In this document: one piece after another, positions 1-13,500 of the stretch
Numbering within the stretch: the stretch's first letter is position 1
How the letters are laid out: every line of letters starts with the position of its first letter
Assembly (NCBI GenBank): GCA_031216445.1
Contig: CM062219.1
Span: 21,560,501-21,624,500 of the forward strand
From: Lateolabrax maculatus
Lineage: Eukaryota; Chordata; Actinopteri; Acropomatiformes; Lateolabracidae
Direction: 5' to 3'
DNA length: 64,000 bases
Position numbers and translations under genes: made by a program
The notes under the pieces: generated by a model
What the model was told of the DNA's origin: nothing
What the model saw: the letters and a program-made list of their open reading frames with translations, nothing else
The model's database searches: none

Positions 1-59
1 ATCTGTCCAACATATTAGTCAATATGTGAGGACTTGTTGAGGCCGAACCAAAGTCCAAA

Positions 60-1080
60 CCATAAGTCAGAACTGTCGTGTAGGTAGAGAGAGAGAGAGT
101 GTAATGAAACAAAAAGCATGCAGAGCATTTTATGCAATAAGAACATCTTATAAAATTGACATACCAAGTAGAATTTGGACACAAATATTTGACAGTGTCA
201 CCCAACCAATCGCCCTTTATGGCAGTGAAGTTAGGGGTCCACCCAGTCATCACGACTACATTAGATGGCACAAGCATCCTATAGAGGCCCTGCATGCAGA
301 CTTCTGTAGGTCCATAATTAACATCCAAAGAAAACACCAACCAATGCATACAGGACAGAATTAAGCCGCTACCATCTGATCATTAACATAAATAAAAATA
401 AAAAAAACACAAAAAAAAAACAACACTTAAATTTTGTATACATCTCAAATTGAGCAGCCCAGACACACTGAGATTTCAAGCACTACAAACCCAAGAACTG
501 AACCCCCCAAATGAGTCCCTTCTGTCAGCTGGTCCTGAGGCTCACTGATCAACTAACACCCAATACTGTCCAACCTCAGACCAGCACTGCTTTCCAACCA
601 CCAATCAGAGTAGACCAAACTATGAAACTAACAAAAGATGCCTATCTGGAACATTGGACGACTCAAACCAAAACTCCATCGCTATCTGGCCCTAAACCAT
701 GAATATAAACTGGCAGAGTATCTCTTTACAATCAGAGGCACAAAGCAGAGATAAATCCTGATCAGACAGACTGAGCGACCACAGCCTGGCCAAGAGAGAA
801 GACGACACCATAAGTCATTGCTATCGCCAGAGAAAACAGTCTGTGGTCACTGCACAGCAGGTGAGGTAGAGGCAGAGATGCACTTCCTCTTAAAATGTAA
901 CAAATATTAAAGTAGAATATTTTAAGAGATTTGATTTATTAATACCAAACCTCCCATAATTAAATGACAATGAAAAACAACAAATCCTACTTGGAGAAAG
1001 ACATGCAGCACCCCTAGCTGCACAATATGTGACCGCATTTCACAAACTGAGGGACACAAACTAAAACATCACTGAATCTG
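60..1080 (+). mobile_element. Degraded non-LTR retrotransposon (LINE), C-terminal part of ORF2
   Basis: Pieces of a LINE polyprotein C-terminus are readable in shifting frames. The first, at 104-364, carries IALYGSEV and HPIEALHADFCRSI. Further pieces lie at 511-702 and about 700-900. Near 840-900 the translation gives a zinc-knuckle-like pattern, C-x2-C followed by H and C (CGHC...MHFLLKC). These segments resemble the post-RT tail of LINE ORF2 proteins common in fish genomes, recognised from memory. The element is broken by stops and frameshifts and has no RT core in the window, because the 5' part lies off the left edge or is lost. The LINE clade is not assignable by eye. Confidence 0.6.
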
Positions 1081-1152
1081 ACACTGTTACTTGAGTTACC
1101 AAACAATGACAACAGCTGTCTGCTGGTCTCTGGTGATGTAAATCAGTAAATA

Positions 1153-2712
1153 CAGTGGGTACGGAAAGTATTCAGACCCCTTTAAATTTTTCACTCTTTG
1201 TTTCATTGCAGCCATTTGCTAAAATCAAAGAAGTTAATTTTATTTCTCATTAATGTACACTCAGCAACCCATCTTGACAGAAAAAAACAAATGTAGAAAT
1301 TTTTGCAAATTTATTAAAAAAGAAAAAGTGAAATATCACATGGTCATAAGTATTCAGACCCTTTGCTGTGACACTCATATTTAACTCACATGCTGTCCAT
1401 TTCTTCTGATCCTCCTTGAGATGGTTCTACTCCTTCATTGGAGTCCAGCTATGTTTAATTAAACTGATTGGACTTGATTAGGAAAGGCACACACCTGTCT
1501 ATATAAGACCTTACAGCTCACAGTGCATGTCAGAGCAAATGAGAATCATGAGGTCGAAGGAACTGCCCAAGGAGCTCAGAGACAGAATTGTGGCAAGGCA
1601 CAGATCTGGCCAAGGTTACAAAAGAATTTCTGCAGCACTCAAGGTTCCTAAGAGCACAGTGGCCTCCATAATCCTTAAATGGAAGAAGTTTGGGACGACC
1701 AGAACTCTTCCTAGACCTGGCCGTCCAGCCAAACTGAGCAATCGTGGGAGAAGAGCCTTGGTGAGAGAGGTAAAGAAGAACCCAAAGATCACTGTGGCTG
1801 AGCTCCAGAGATGCAGTAGGGAGATGGGAGAAAGTTCCACAAAGTCAACTATCACTGCAGCCCTCCACCAGTCGGGGCTTTATGGCAGAGTGGCCTGACG
1901 GAAGCCTCTCCTCAGTGCAAGACATGTGAAAGCCCACATAGAGTTTGCCAAAAAAACACATGAAGGACTCCCAGACTATGAGAAATAAGATTCTCTGGTC
2001 TGATGAGACAAAGATTGAACTTTTTGGCGTTAATTCTAAGCGGTATGTGTGGAGAAAACCAGGCACTGCTCATCACCTGCCCAATACAATCCCAACAGTG
2101 AAACATGGTGGTGGCAGCATCATGCTATGGGGGTGTTTTTCAGCTACAGGGACAGGACGACTGGTTGCAATTGAAGGAAAGATGAATGCGGCCAAGTACA
2201 GAGATATCCTGGAAGAAAACCTCTTCCAGAGTGCTCAGGACCTCAGACTGGGCCGAAGGTTCACCTTCCAACAAGACAATGACCCTAAACACACAACTAA
2301 AATAACAAAGGAGTGGCTTCGGAACAACTCTGTGACCATTCTTGACTGGCCCAGCCAGAGCCCTGACCTAAACATAATTGAGCATCTCTGGAGAGACCTG
2401 AAAATGGCTGTCCACCAACGTTCACCATCCAACCTGACGGAACTGGAGAGGATCTGCAAGGAAGAATGGCAGAGGATCCCCAAATCCAGGTGTGAAAAAC
2501 TTGTTGCATCATTCCCAAGAAGACTCATGGCTGTACTAGCTCAAAAGGGTGCTTCTACTCAATACTGAGCAAAGGGTCTGAATACTTATGACCATGTGAT
2601 ATTTCAGTGTACATTAATGAGTAATAAAATTAACTTTTTTGATTTTAGCAAATGGCTGCAATAAAACAAAGTGAAAAATTTAAAGGGGACTGAGTACTTT
2701 CCATACCCACTG
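1153..2712 (+). mobile_element. Tc1/mariner-family DNA transposon (Tc1-like), defective
   Basis: The element is about 1560 bp. Both ends begin CAGTGGGTA when read inwards, and each is flanked by a TA dinucleotide (1151-1152 and 2713-2714), the target duplication of Tc1/mariner elements. The terminal inverted repeats are long. The outer part (1153 to about 1240) is matched by about 2630-2712. An inner block ending in AAGTATTCAGACCC (to about 1361) is matched by 2572-2607. The right repeat lacks roughly 65 bp present in the left. Between them lies a transposase gene broken by one stop and one frameshift, so the copy is non-autonomous. Confidence 0.93.
1527..2568 (+). pseudogene. Tc1-like transposase pseudogene (DD34E)
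   Basis: The N-terminal part (1527-1895; the natural start is probably the ATG at 1548) has the paired-type helix-turn-helix DNA-binding region, with KVPKSTVASIILKWKKFG and the GRP hinge (RPGRPAKLS). It stops at TGA (1896-1898), where related elements have an arginine codon. A seven-A run near 1950 then shifts the frame by one. The remaining catalytic domain reads openly to 2568. It keeps the first Asp in WSDETK (about 2002), the second in QQDNDPKH (2275-2277) and the Glu in NIIEHLW 34 residues later, the DD34E signature of Tc1 transposases. The catalytic triad is intact, so inactivation is due to the nonsense codon and the frameshift. Confidence 0.9.
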
Positions 2713-2714
2713 TA

Positions 2715-3660
2715 TATGGCAAACACAGAGCTATCATTGTATTATCTTGCATCATTTTTTTGTATTAGCATTCTTGATTGCTTTGTGAAGAATAGTAATT
2801 TATATATAAAATCTTTCTTACTATAGCTAATACAGTCTTCTACATATTACATTTGGAATGATGTACAAAAAGTAAAACACAAGTGCAAGAAAACATTTAA
2901 TCATTCTACTATGAAGATTACAACCATAGCATGCATAGTAACAAACACAAACACTATTTCACACACTTAAATATCAAAAGTTAAGAATACAATCAACACT
3001 TCTTAATTAGTGGTGCAATGCTTATTCAAAGTCAGCAAAGACAAACTGCTGCACGACATTACAGCCCCCATGTGTAGGACGTGATATAACCTGCAAATTA
3101 TTCTGACGGCACAAGTTTGTATTTGTAGAAAAGGGAGATATCCTGTGACAACTGGTGCAGGTATTTCTTTCAGTCCATTTCTTTGTGGTGGCCCCAGGTC
3201 AGTTTTTTTTTTCTTACCACCAACGGCAGTTTCAAATCCTACACATACGGGGCTATAAGGTCACCCAACAGCTGCTAACAAACGTCAACTGTCCTCTGAC
3301 TTCCTCATCAATACAATCATGGTGTTTGAAGGTTTTCTACAGATCCTGGAAGAAAGGCATCAACAAGTTTCCACATTGTGTAATTGTGTCCAGTCAAGGT
3401 CCAGACTGATGAGGAAGTGTTTCATTACATCAACTCCTGTTACTGCAGAGCTTTTAGTGTACTTGTCCTTTCAGTATTAATTACTATTTCTCCATTTGTC
3501 TTTTATTGTAACTTAAAAAAAATAAAAATTAAAAAAAGGCTCTAACTACAAATACAAATTTTGTTCAGTAACCATGTTATCTTGGTTTTTCAGATGAAAC
3601 CTACCAAAAGCAGTTTTGCATTTTTATGAGTAATAAAAAGGTAAAATAAAATCCATACAT
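2715..3660. other. Intergenic, no gene recognised (downstream of LMNB1)
   Basis: AT-rich DNA between the Tc1-like element and the LMNB1 3' end. Only short open frames occur, with no recognisable similarity. A second minus-strand AATAAA (plus TTTATT at 3502-3507) could serve a longer LMNB1 3' UTR. Confidence 0.5.
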
Positions 3661-3666
3661 TTTATT
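3661..3666 (-). terminator. Candidate LMNB1 polyadenylation signal AATAAA
   Basis: The plus strand reads TTTATT, so the minus strand reads AATAAA, 108 nt after the LMNB1 stop codon. The position is plausible for a short 3' UTR. A further AATAAA lies at 3502-3507, and cleavage at either cannot be confirmed without transcripts. Confidence 0.5.
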
Positions 3667-3773
3667 GAAATACACTACAAAAGATAGAAAAATAGTTCTA
3701 GAATTACAGTTGGCAGCAGACTGGCTGGGCTCAGAGGAGGAGGTGGTGGTGGTGGCTGGTCTGTGCGGTGGGA

Positions 3774-6700
3774 TCACATGATGGAGCAGCCTCTCCTTCC
3801 AGTGTCAGGGTCTCCCTGCACAACAATTCATGGCATCATACAAAACACAACGCTACGTTCGCTCTGACATTTGAAATTACACCATCGCCTGGCCTGAAGG
3901 ATTTACACACAACTTTAAACATCAACATTAGGGCCTTTTTCTTCAAAGCTCACACTTTTAGTAGTTGGACTTAAAATCAGAAGAATGTCGTTATGGTGAT
4001 GCTGATGGTGTGGTTGGTAGTCTCACCTGTTGGTGGAAGAGGTCTCCCTCAGTGGCTTCCACTCCACTATCATCATCTTCTTCACCCTCCTCTTCTACAG
4101 ATGTCTGGTATGTTGTGGTTCTCCTTGCCACCTCCTGAGACAGACAGACACACGCAGTCAAAACTCCACCCTCAACAGTATTATCCAGGGTACTCTTGTT
4201 TGTCGTAAGGGTGCCTTACTAAGAAAACAGTTTGAAAAGGGAGCATTCTAAGTTTTTGTGAAACATAGCATTACTTTTTGGACTCAGCATGTGTGTGTTT
4301 TATACAATGATTACTCTGCTTTTCATTACTGACACACAAGTGTCTGACAGACAAAAACAGTTGTGTGTATGGGCGGGTGATTATCACACTAGGTGGTGAT
4401 GGCCTATCAATGCTTCCAGTATGTAAAGACCTTCTGTGTTGTGGCTGTTGACAGTACAGGGGTGGAGATGGTGGGTGTGTGTTTGTTTGGTCTCACCTCT
4501 CCCTGAGGGCTGATCAGCACCACATGGACGTCCTCCCCTGAACCCCAGGAGGACTTGTTCTTCCAAACCAGGTCTGTGGGAGGTTTGGAGCTCACACCAG
4601 CATCAGACGCCCAAATCTGCAAACAGCGTCAACAATGTCTTTGAACCTCTTTTTTTAATTCCTTCACTAAAAACATTTAACATTGAATTTAAAATGACTG
4701 ACATGATTTCAGACTGGTTATCCCTAACTGTGATTTCTGTTGGCCTGCCCTCTGTCAGGGGATCCCTATACATGCTAGACGTTTCCTTTTCCATTTGAAC
4801 TCTTTAACAGGTTGTGGAGGAAATGATTACAACTAAAAACAAACTCTTACTGTGACTTTCTGGCCAGCCTTCAGGACATATTTGGGTGTGAACTTGTAGG
4901 TGGCTGAAGCATTTCCAATGGTCTTAACCACCTCATAACCCACCATGGCCTGGTCCTGAGAAAACACACAATTGACACAAAGCAATCAGTCCAATATACT
5001 AAAGTAAACCAACTGACTAAAAGCACGTCACATCTAACAGCCCAGGAGCTCACCTCATCTCCACTGTTGTGGAGGCACATGAACTTGCCGTCAGTGTCGA
5101 CCTCGTCAATGCAGATGGGTCCAGTTGCTGAGGCAGAGTGAGCAATGGACACCGAGCTGCTGGCCTCCTGTTCCTCCACATCAACGCGCTTCCTCTTTCC
5201 CTGAGTGGTCCGCACGCTACGGCTGCTGGACGAGGCCCGAGACACCGTGACACGAGATGAAGGACTTGGGGACAGATTCAGCCTGCGGGAGGGAAACACC
5301 ACAGTTACATATCTCAGTCAGAAATCGAGCAGGAATTGAACTGATAATCACTACTTGCAAACTTTCTGGGTCCTCACCTTTCTTCTTCTCCCTCCAGGAG
5401 TTTGCGGTAGGCGTTGATCTCCATGTCCAGGGCCAGTTTAACATCCAGCAGTTGTTCGTACTCGTTCAGCTGCTGCTGCATCTTGGCCCGGATCTCAGCT
5501 ACCTCGCTGTCTTTGTCTGCCAGCAGCCTGCGGCTCGTGTCTCTCTCATGACTCAGTGCCGCCTCCAGCTCCATTATACGATCACGCCAACCACGACTCT
5601 GAACATGGTCAAGGAGGTCAGAGTCTGATACACCCATCACAGAGCAAGCCAACACTTCATCGTCATTTAAACCGGAATTTACAAGGTTTGATACCGACTT
5701 CAGTTAAATCATTGCTGAGATAAAAATGAAACCCAGTGTGAAGCATTGCTGAATACGATACTGAGGTCATTGAAGCAAAACAATGTGAACATAAAGTTGG
5801 ATCCAGAAACATGAAAATGGTCCTGTGCAATATTGGATCCATCATTCACACAAAAGGTGCGTATTACAGGATTTAAGTTACTTGAAAACCATATGATACG
5901 TGTACAATTTTCACAGAAACAGTTTCCCCAGCATATTACGTTTGCAATCAGGCCAACGCTAATTTTGCATGAAAACAAAAACGCAGTGACACGGCATGGG
6001 TGCCAACACAGAGGGCTCTAGGGCTGTGTGATATGACCAAAATCTATCCCAGTATTGGTCATTTCATATCCAGATAACAATACATATTACGATAAAGCAC
6101 ATTTTCTGTAAATTGAATGAATAAATGGTTTATATACATAAACAATACTGCTGCTTAAGAAACCAGTTCTAATTCTGTCAAAAAATAAAAACTTAGAGAG
6201 TAGAAGAAAATGCCCACCTCCTTCTGCAGTCCTGTCAGCTGGGCGGTGAGGCTCTCGATTCTCAGGCTGGACTCCGTGAGCTCCTCCCGGGCCATGTTGG
6301 CTGATGCTCCACTCATCTCAGACAACCGACGCAGGTCCTCGAGCTGGAGATGAACACAGATGGTTCGAGAGTCAATAACATCAACAATCTATTCTTCTCA
6401 TCACACCCTGAAAGAGGAACTGAGCAGTGTCAGTCACTTCCTGACATGCAGGAAGTTAGCTAGTAAAGTGTTTGGTATGTTGGTTTTCGTACATGCGTTA
6501 CTCAGTTTCACTTTATTGTAAAATAAAAACAATGGCAAATTGTTGCTGACTTGCATACTATGAATGTGGATAATTTAAAGTGGTATGTCAACCTTCAACA
6601 CAAAGCATGTACCAAAAGGCGCACACTCTTCACACTACCAACAAAATTTACATACTAGAGTGAACAGATAAAAATGTAAAAAATAAAACTGTGCTAAAAA

Positions 6701-7461
6701 AACCTCATCTTTAGCCAAGACAACAAAAGGAAAAACCCTCTTTTACAACACAGTACATGAAACCTAAGTTCACATGAGTCATTTAGTGACAATAACAAGA
6801 AGAAAATGTTTTAGGCAGTCTACTTCTCCACATCAGTTCACATCACACCTGCTATAACATTCTCCCTGGTAAGACACCAGGGATAAAAATGTTTTGCGTC
6901 ACAAATCCAACCTTATCACGACTATCACTGCAATCCTCACAGTCCTTGACCTGAATGTAACCTACACATGATGTATGAATTTGTAAATTCTACAAAGTTA
7001 CACCTGTAAAAAAGCTGGACAAAGATCTTTCCCTTCACTTAGATGCCTCCCCTTTTGCCCCCCTCCACCGTGTTGGACCTCACTAGTGCTCTACTCCCTG
7101 CAGCCAGGTTCCAAAATCTGGTGGAAGGTCCTCCCAGAAACCTGAAAGCTGTTCTAGTAGAACAGTATGTGGCTTTGGCTGAGTGTTCAGCTATCACATA
7201 TGGGTGTATTGTTTCTACTTACACATAGCGTCAGGTTGGTTGGCTGGTGTCTGATAAAATCTTCTATTGAAAAACCCCATACATAGTTTTCTGTCATCAC
7301 TCACAAGTTACAGTCAATTGTTATATTTACTTGTTCGTTTCTAGAGAAAATCATTCCACAGCAGGTACAGACTTCTATTTCAATCAACTCTTTCACATGT
7401 AATGGATTATTATTGGATTGGAGAATATGTACTGATATGTGTGCTGACAGAGAGTGTGTTT

Positions 7462-7514
<53 letters not shown>

Positions 7515-10500
7515 CATACTTTGGTCAGGTAGGTGCTCTCCATGTTTTCCTTGTAGATCATGATCTGCTCCTCATTCTGAGCCCTCATGTCAGTCAGGGC
7601 CTGAGTCAGTTTATATTCATACTCGTCCTTCCGTCCGGAGTCCACCTCCACCAGTCGGGTCTCATAGCGCTGCCGGGCCTCCTTTACTTCCTGTAGTACA
7701 GAACACAGACAGTATTCTCAGGTTTGACCCTGTCCTGATTAACACAAGTCAACTGTGGTTAGGATGCACAAGTAAAGAAAATCAAATCAAAATAATAAAG
7801 ACATTCAATCATCAGTTGCAATCCAGCTGAACACCCTGCTTTTGTGATGTGGCATTCTCCAAAGTCTCAGAGAAGCCAAATCATCTCAGTTTCTGATGTT
7901 AAAAGTCTAGTAATATTCTATATTTCTCTTACTGTCAATAAAGACCATGTGCAGTGCCAAACCAACAATGAATGTGTCCTGTTAACAAGTATTGTGTGTG
8001 TATCCAAAGCCTGATACATCACATCATGTGATCATTTTGGAGGCTGCACTTATTATACTGACAGGTGTATCTATTATTTTGTCCACCTCATTTATATCAA
8101 TGATATAAACGGTTTGCTGTTATTTCCCCCTCATTTATATAAATGAGGGGGAAATAACAGCAAACCGTACTGTTTAACAGCACCCAAATCTACATCCTCC
8201 AAAAAAAGATCATCTAGTTAGGAATCAGAAACCAATCATTCTGACCTTCATGAAATGAGGGTTTACTGCAGGACTGTTGCATTAGACAGCAGCAGTATTA
8301 GTGAAGTGAAGATAAACTAGAAACTGAGTGTAACTTTGGGAGCTGGTTCGAACATTTTAGTCTTCAGTAGAACCAGTGGGCTGGACGCACAGGGTAGGGA
8401 AGTCCTAACACAATGTTGGTTTGGGTCATTACATGGGATTTGTTAATAATAAAACAAATACAAGCATATCCGCCTGAAAAAAAAAAAAAAAAAAAACAGA
8501 GCCTTCCTAACATTTACCACATTCAATAAGCTGACATTTCTAATGTTAACTGATGAACAGCAAACAGAGACAACGAGGCAATATAAAATGGCAACAATAC
8601 ATTGAGTAATCGAATAATGATGCTAAATGATAGTTACACAATGAAACCGAATAGCATGGCTGATCTCAGATCAGATGTGCCCATTAGTCGGACAGTGGAT
8701 TAGTGCGATCAAATAATGTGTCCCACCCAGCAGAACCCCAGTTGTTGCCTTGAGGTGTGCACGTACGCCAGGGGACTGGACAATTGTCTCTGAACATTCA
8801 TCTACCACTGACTACCAGCTAAATCAACTCAGCTGCTCCAGACAAATGTATTCTTGAAACCTACCTGTTCGTTCATAAAAATAACAAAGAAATTTAGCGT
8901 AACCCTGCACTTTATTACCATGGGTTTCTAGCTTTCATACATGTCGATGGAAAGTAGTGGGGTTGACAGAATTATTACACCAGTCTCTCAGTTCAGAGTT
9001 AAAAAATTAACCCAGAGAAATTCACTGTGAATGATAAATGAAATTGCAAAAAAAAGAAAAGAAAAAAAAATTGACAAATTTCACACAGAACTTGGGAACG
9101 ATCTGTGGTTGTGCATCGGTTACACACCTAGTTGATATACTGGGTGGTTAATAAAAACCATAGAACACTGGTGGTTTATAACACTGACATGGGATATTGA
9201 GGTTGTGCAAATAAAGGAGCTGTTTGTTTCATTCTAATTAGTAGTTTTAATTACAGAGGCAAACAGGCAGAAGAGAAGATGTGTCACAAATCCATACCAA
9301 TTCTAATAAAAATTGACTGACAGCTCATAGAGGATCAGTAAGAGTGGCTAATGGGTGGGGCTGTATTTATTTCCCCCCCATATTTTTTTGTTCTGGTAGA
9401 ACTTGAACACAACTGAGCCTCAATGAAGTTACATGTGATAAAAAGAACGGAGAATGATCAAAGCCTCACCTCCTTGTGCATGCTCTTACGGAAATCCATT
9501 TCCTCAGTCAGACTCTGGCAGCGGTTTTCCAAGTCGACACGCAGGAGCATCTCATCACCCAGGTGCTTCTTGGCCTGAGCGAGACCTGTATCCAGCTACA
9601 ACACACAGAAAAAAAGACAGTGCTTTTAAAATAAGTGTAGATGAATGGAAAAGGGTTATCATATTTATCAACTCAAGAAAAAGAAACTACAAACCACACA
9701 ACAAAGCGCCTGACAAGCAATAACAAAAGAACATTTTAAAGAAAACTTCAGAATACAAGCAGATAATATTCACAAATATTCAGCAGTTCTGTAACTGTCC
9801 TACATCCAGGACATGATCAAACCCCCAGCCTGTCAACTATGCTCTGCTACTGCCAATTGGATTACTAGTCCCTCACTACCAGGGGGGCCCAGCTGCCACT
9901 CAACAAAATCATGACTGTTTGCTGTCTTGGCTCCACAATGTTAGAACGAGCTCCCCTCTAACATCAGGACAGCAGAAACTCTACACAGCTTCTGTTGCAG
10001 ACTGAAAACTCACCTGTTCAGACTACAGCTTTAAAAAGCTATCTCTTGTTGTTTCTAAATCTAGCACTTGAAGCAGTTCAGCTTATTTGATGAATTCAAT
10101 GTTCTTGCAATTTTTATGTTGTAGCCACATAGTCGAATGCACTTATTGTAAGTCGCTTCTGATAAAAGCATCAGCTAAATAAATGTACGGTAATGCACCT
10201 CCTGCAGTTGTTCTCGCAGGTCGGCCAGTGTGGTCTCCAGGCCCCTCTTCTCAGACAGCGCTGTAGCTAGCATGGCCTCTTTAGAGTTCAGCTGAGCCTC
10301 CAAGTCCTTCAGCCTGGCCTGTGATCCTGCTGCCTCAGAGTCCTTCTTGTTGTAGCTGAAAAGAGGAGGGCAAGGAATGGTGAGTGTATGTGGATGACAG
10401 TGTGGTGATGGTGACAGCTGGTCAAAGACAAATCTGAAGACTACCATCCAGGACCTGAGTTACTCCTGTATATACTAATACAGGTCTGACACATGTTGAA

Positions 10501-13500
10501 CCCAAAACCAATCGCGATGAAGCAAGTCACACAAGTGGATGTTCACCGACTACACTGTGCAGTGCATTATGAGTGGCAGATGCAAACTGTTGACCACCAG
10601 GTAAACCTGGAGCCAAAACAGGCAGACTATTTCTTAATGTATTCAAGAAAGGGACAATGCACATTAAGATGCAAAATATTTATTAGATCATGTAAAATAA
10701 AATGCAAAACATCTCCTAGAAGGAAATCAGGCATAAATGAGCAGAAGGGATGACCGTCACAGTCCAGTGTCAATGTTGCCCTGTCTAGACTACTGACCAC
10801 ATACTACCACCTACTACTGCTTTGCCTCCAGCTTGCTTTTACTTAGTCTGTACCAATACTAAACCTTCTGTGCTCTATTTATCAATAGGCTATACTCTGT
10901 ATACCCCCTGATCTCCACCCTTCAGTAATTGGTGAGGCAGAAACTTATACACAGTACTTCTAGATGAGTAGATTACATCTAAGTAATCAAAAGGTTAAAG
11001 TGGTTCCTGCTGCCAGATGATCGTGGTCAGCCCAGTTTCTAGTCAACAGTGTCCTCTGGTGGCCACAACGGCTCAGAACAGAAGTGAAAAAAAATCGAGA
11101 GAAACATAGACAAACTTAGAAAAAGAGCTTCATATTTTTGTCCTAATCACACTGCTAATCCATGTTATTATATGATTTTGCTCAGGTCTCTACATTTTTT
11201 ACCCTGGTTTTTACTGCTTTAATTATTCAAAATACTGTTAATGCCTTGTAATTCCAGAATGCTTTGATTGTAAAAATATTGACATAGATGAGAGCCACAT
11301 AGTTTTCTTTCAAAAAACACACTGAATATCAGTTTCCCAGCTCTGAGCCTGGATTAACTAAGTCAACAGTGGAACTGTTTCAATGGGTTTGTTAGCTCTG
11401 CTGGGAGAGAGCCACTTACTTTCTGATGGTGTGCCTCAGCGTTACGTTGGGCGGGCGGGACTGCAAAACAGGACAAACTATGTGTGGAATGCACTGCAGT
11501 ATGTGAGAAACGTTAGCTGGGAGGCAAAACCACTGAACGGACGGGTTCTCACTTCACAGGAACATTCTCAGTAAGGCCACACCAGTACACAACAAATAAC
11601 TGAGATACAGGATCATAGATCTTTCTATAAAAGAGCAGAAATTAGTTATCACACAGCTTCATCAGTAAGCACACGTCAGATTTACAGTAGTATACTCAAA
11701 AAACAGGTCTTCCTGTTAAGCTTGCTGTTTAGGTTGTTCTGAATTGCCTCAAGGAAAAGTAGAAATTACCCAGAAAATATCTTCAATTTGGTGAACATTC
11801 ACCCCATCCAGGTACAACACATCCCTTTCCCCCTGCCGCTGAAAAACACTAGAAGCAAATTGAAGAAGTCACTTTGACCGCTGGCTCCTAATGATGAGCT
11901 GATGAATAATGATTATCTGTATAAGGTACATACGTGCAGTCACCGTATGCTTAGCCAGTGTATCAGATACTTCCCTCTTAAACCTGAAATGAAAACACCC
12001 CGGATGAGCTGACTGTTATGTGCAGTTTTTTAAAAACCTGATATCTATGTTAAAGTCAGATTATATGTAGATATGAACACCTGAACTGGCTTCACAGGTG
12101 GTCTGCGATACTTTAAGCCAACACCACCAAAACCAAAAAATACCATCTAATCAGTTCCAATTTCAGCCCTTTACAGAGTGGCTCTCTGCGCAACTTCTCT
12201 AACCTTTTCGGTGAGTCCACAGACTTTTACTCAAGAGTACAATACTGTCTTGCTTATAAAAAATGACAGAACAGCAAGCGCTCCAATTTATTAAACTACA
12301 TACAATTTGAAATATCACAAGAGTGACCAGGTAACACAATTTCACAAAATGCTGTCTCATTGCTCAAAGACTATGGAGCCCTTGCACCCTGTACACGTCA
12401 CGTTTAGTCAGTACTCAGGGGGGCACTGGAATGATGTTCAAGAGCTATGGCCAATAAGCCATCTGTCATTTTTTAAAATGAATGAAAAAGTTTTGTTTTT
12501 CCTGCTGTAGCGAAAACGCACCAAACCTTTACCCCAAAACTGAGGTATTTCTGAACCATGGATCTGTGTACCACTGAAGCTATTCCAGAGACGCTACATG
12601 CTGTAGGATGCCCTGTCACCTTTACTGTGATTTTAACATGGGGAAAGTTACAGACCTAGAAAGTAAATACTGCACAATCAAGTTGGTGTGAAAACCGAGA
12701 GAACAAGGTCTAATAGATCACGTCAACGGGCCGAGAGAAACCAGACTCTAAACACACTGACCACCTGTGGTCTACTATCAGACTGCTTGACCACACACAC
12801 AGTACTTCCTCTGTTCAACAGCTCCACACCTGACTTCTCACACTGGGTAACACTTGTGTGGAACATGCAGTAAACTCATTGAGTACCATTAATCTTCTGT
12901 TTTGGGTGACATTGTAACATCTGTCCAGGGAATACAGATGAAAAAAAGTTTGTTAATGTGCACTATCCCTGTTAAATATACTATTAAATAAATCAAATAA
13001 AAAGTAAAACAGTGAGCCTCTGCAACATTCTTAGTACCATCCTGTGGGATTTTACACACTCAGCTAGTTTGGTTTCACATGCATAAAAATAAATACAGCT
13101 CAACACAATTAATTGCAGAGTCGGTAAACTAATAGGCAATTGATTTCTGAAAATGTAGTTGAATCACCACACTCTGAGGAAGAAACGCTCCACATTGTCT
13201 ATTCATGCACTTGAGGTCAACAGCTGTGAGTAACAGTTGTGCCTGTGGAGGTCTGTCGAATATGTGGGAATACACACAAACACACAGGTTCCATGAGTGT
13301 GAGTATGTGTGTTGGGCAAACAAATGACTATAAAGCAAAGCAATTAATACTATCTGTATATTAAAATTATGTATTACACATTCCTGATGCAGATTTCCTC
13401 CTCCACAAAAAAGTACTAATTCTGCAGCAGTGTCGGTGCCTTCAGTTACCAGATACTACCAGTAGACCCTGAGTAGACCCTGAAGGCACCGTGTCCCCTT

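Noticed and set aside
5257..5628. 123-codon plus-strand open frame
   Set aside because: Antisense of LMNB1 exon 6 and part of intron 6.
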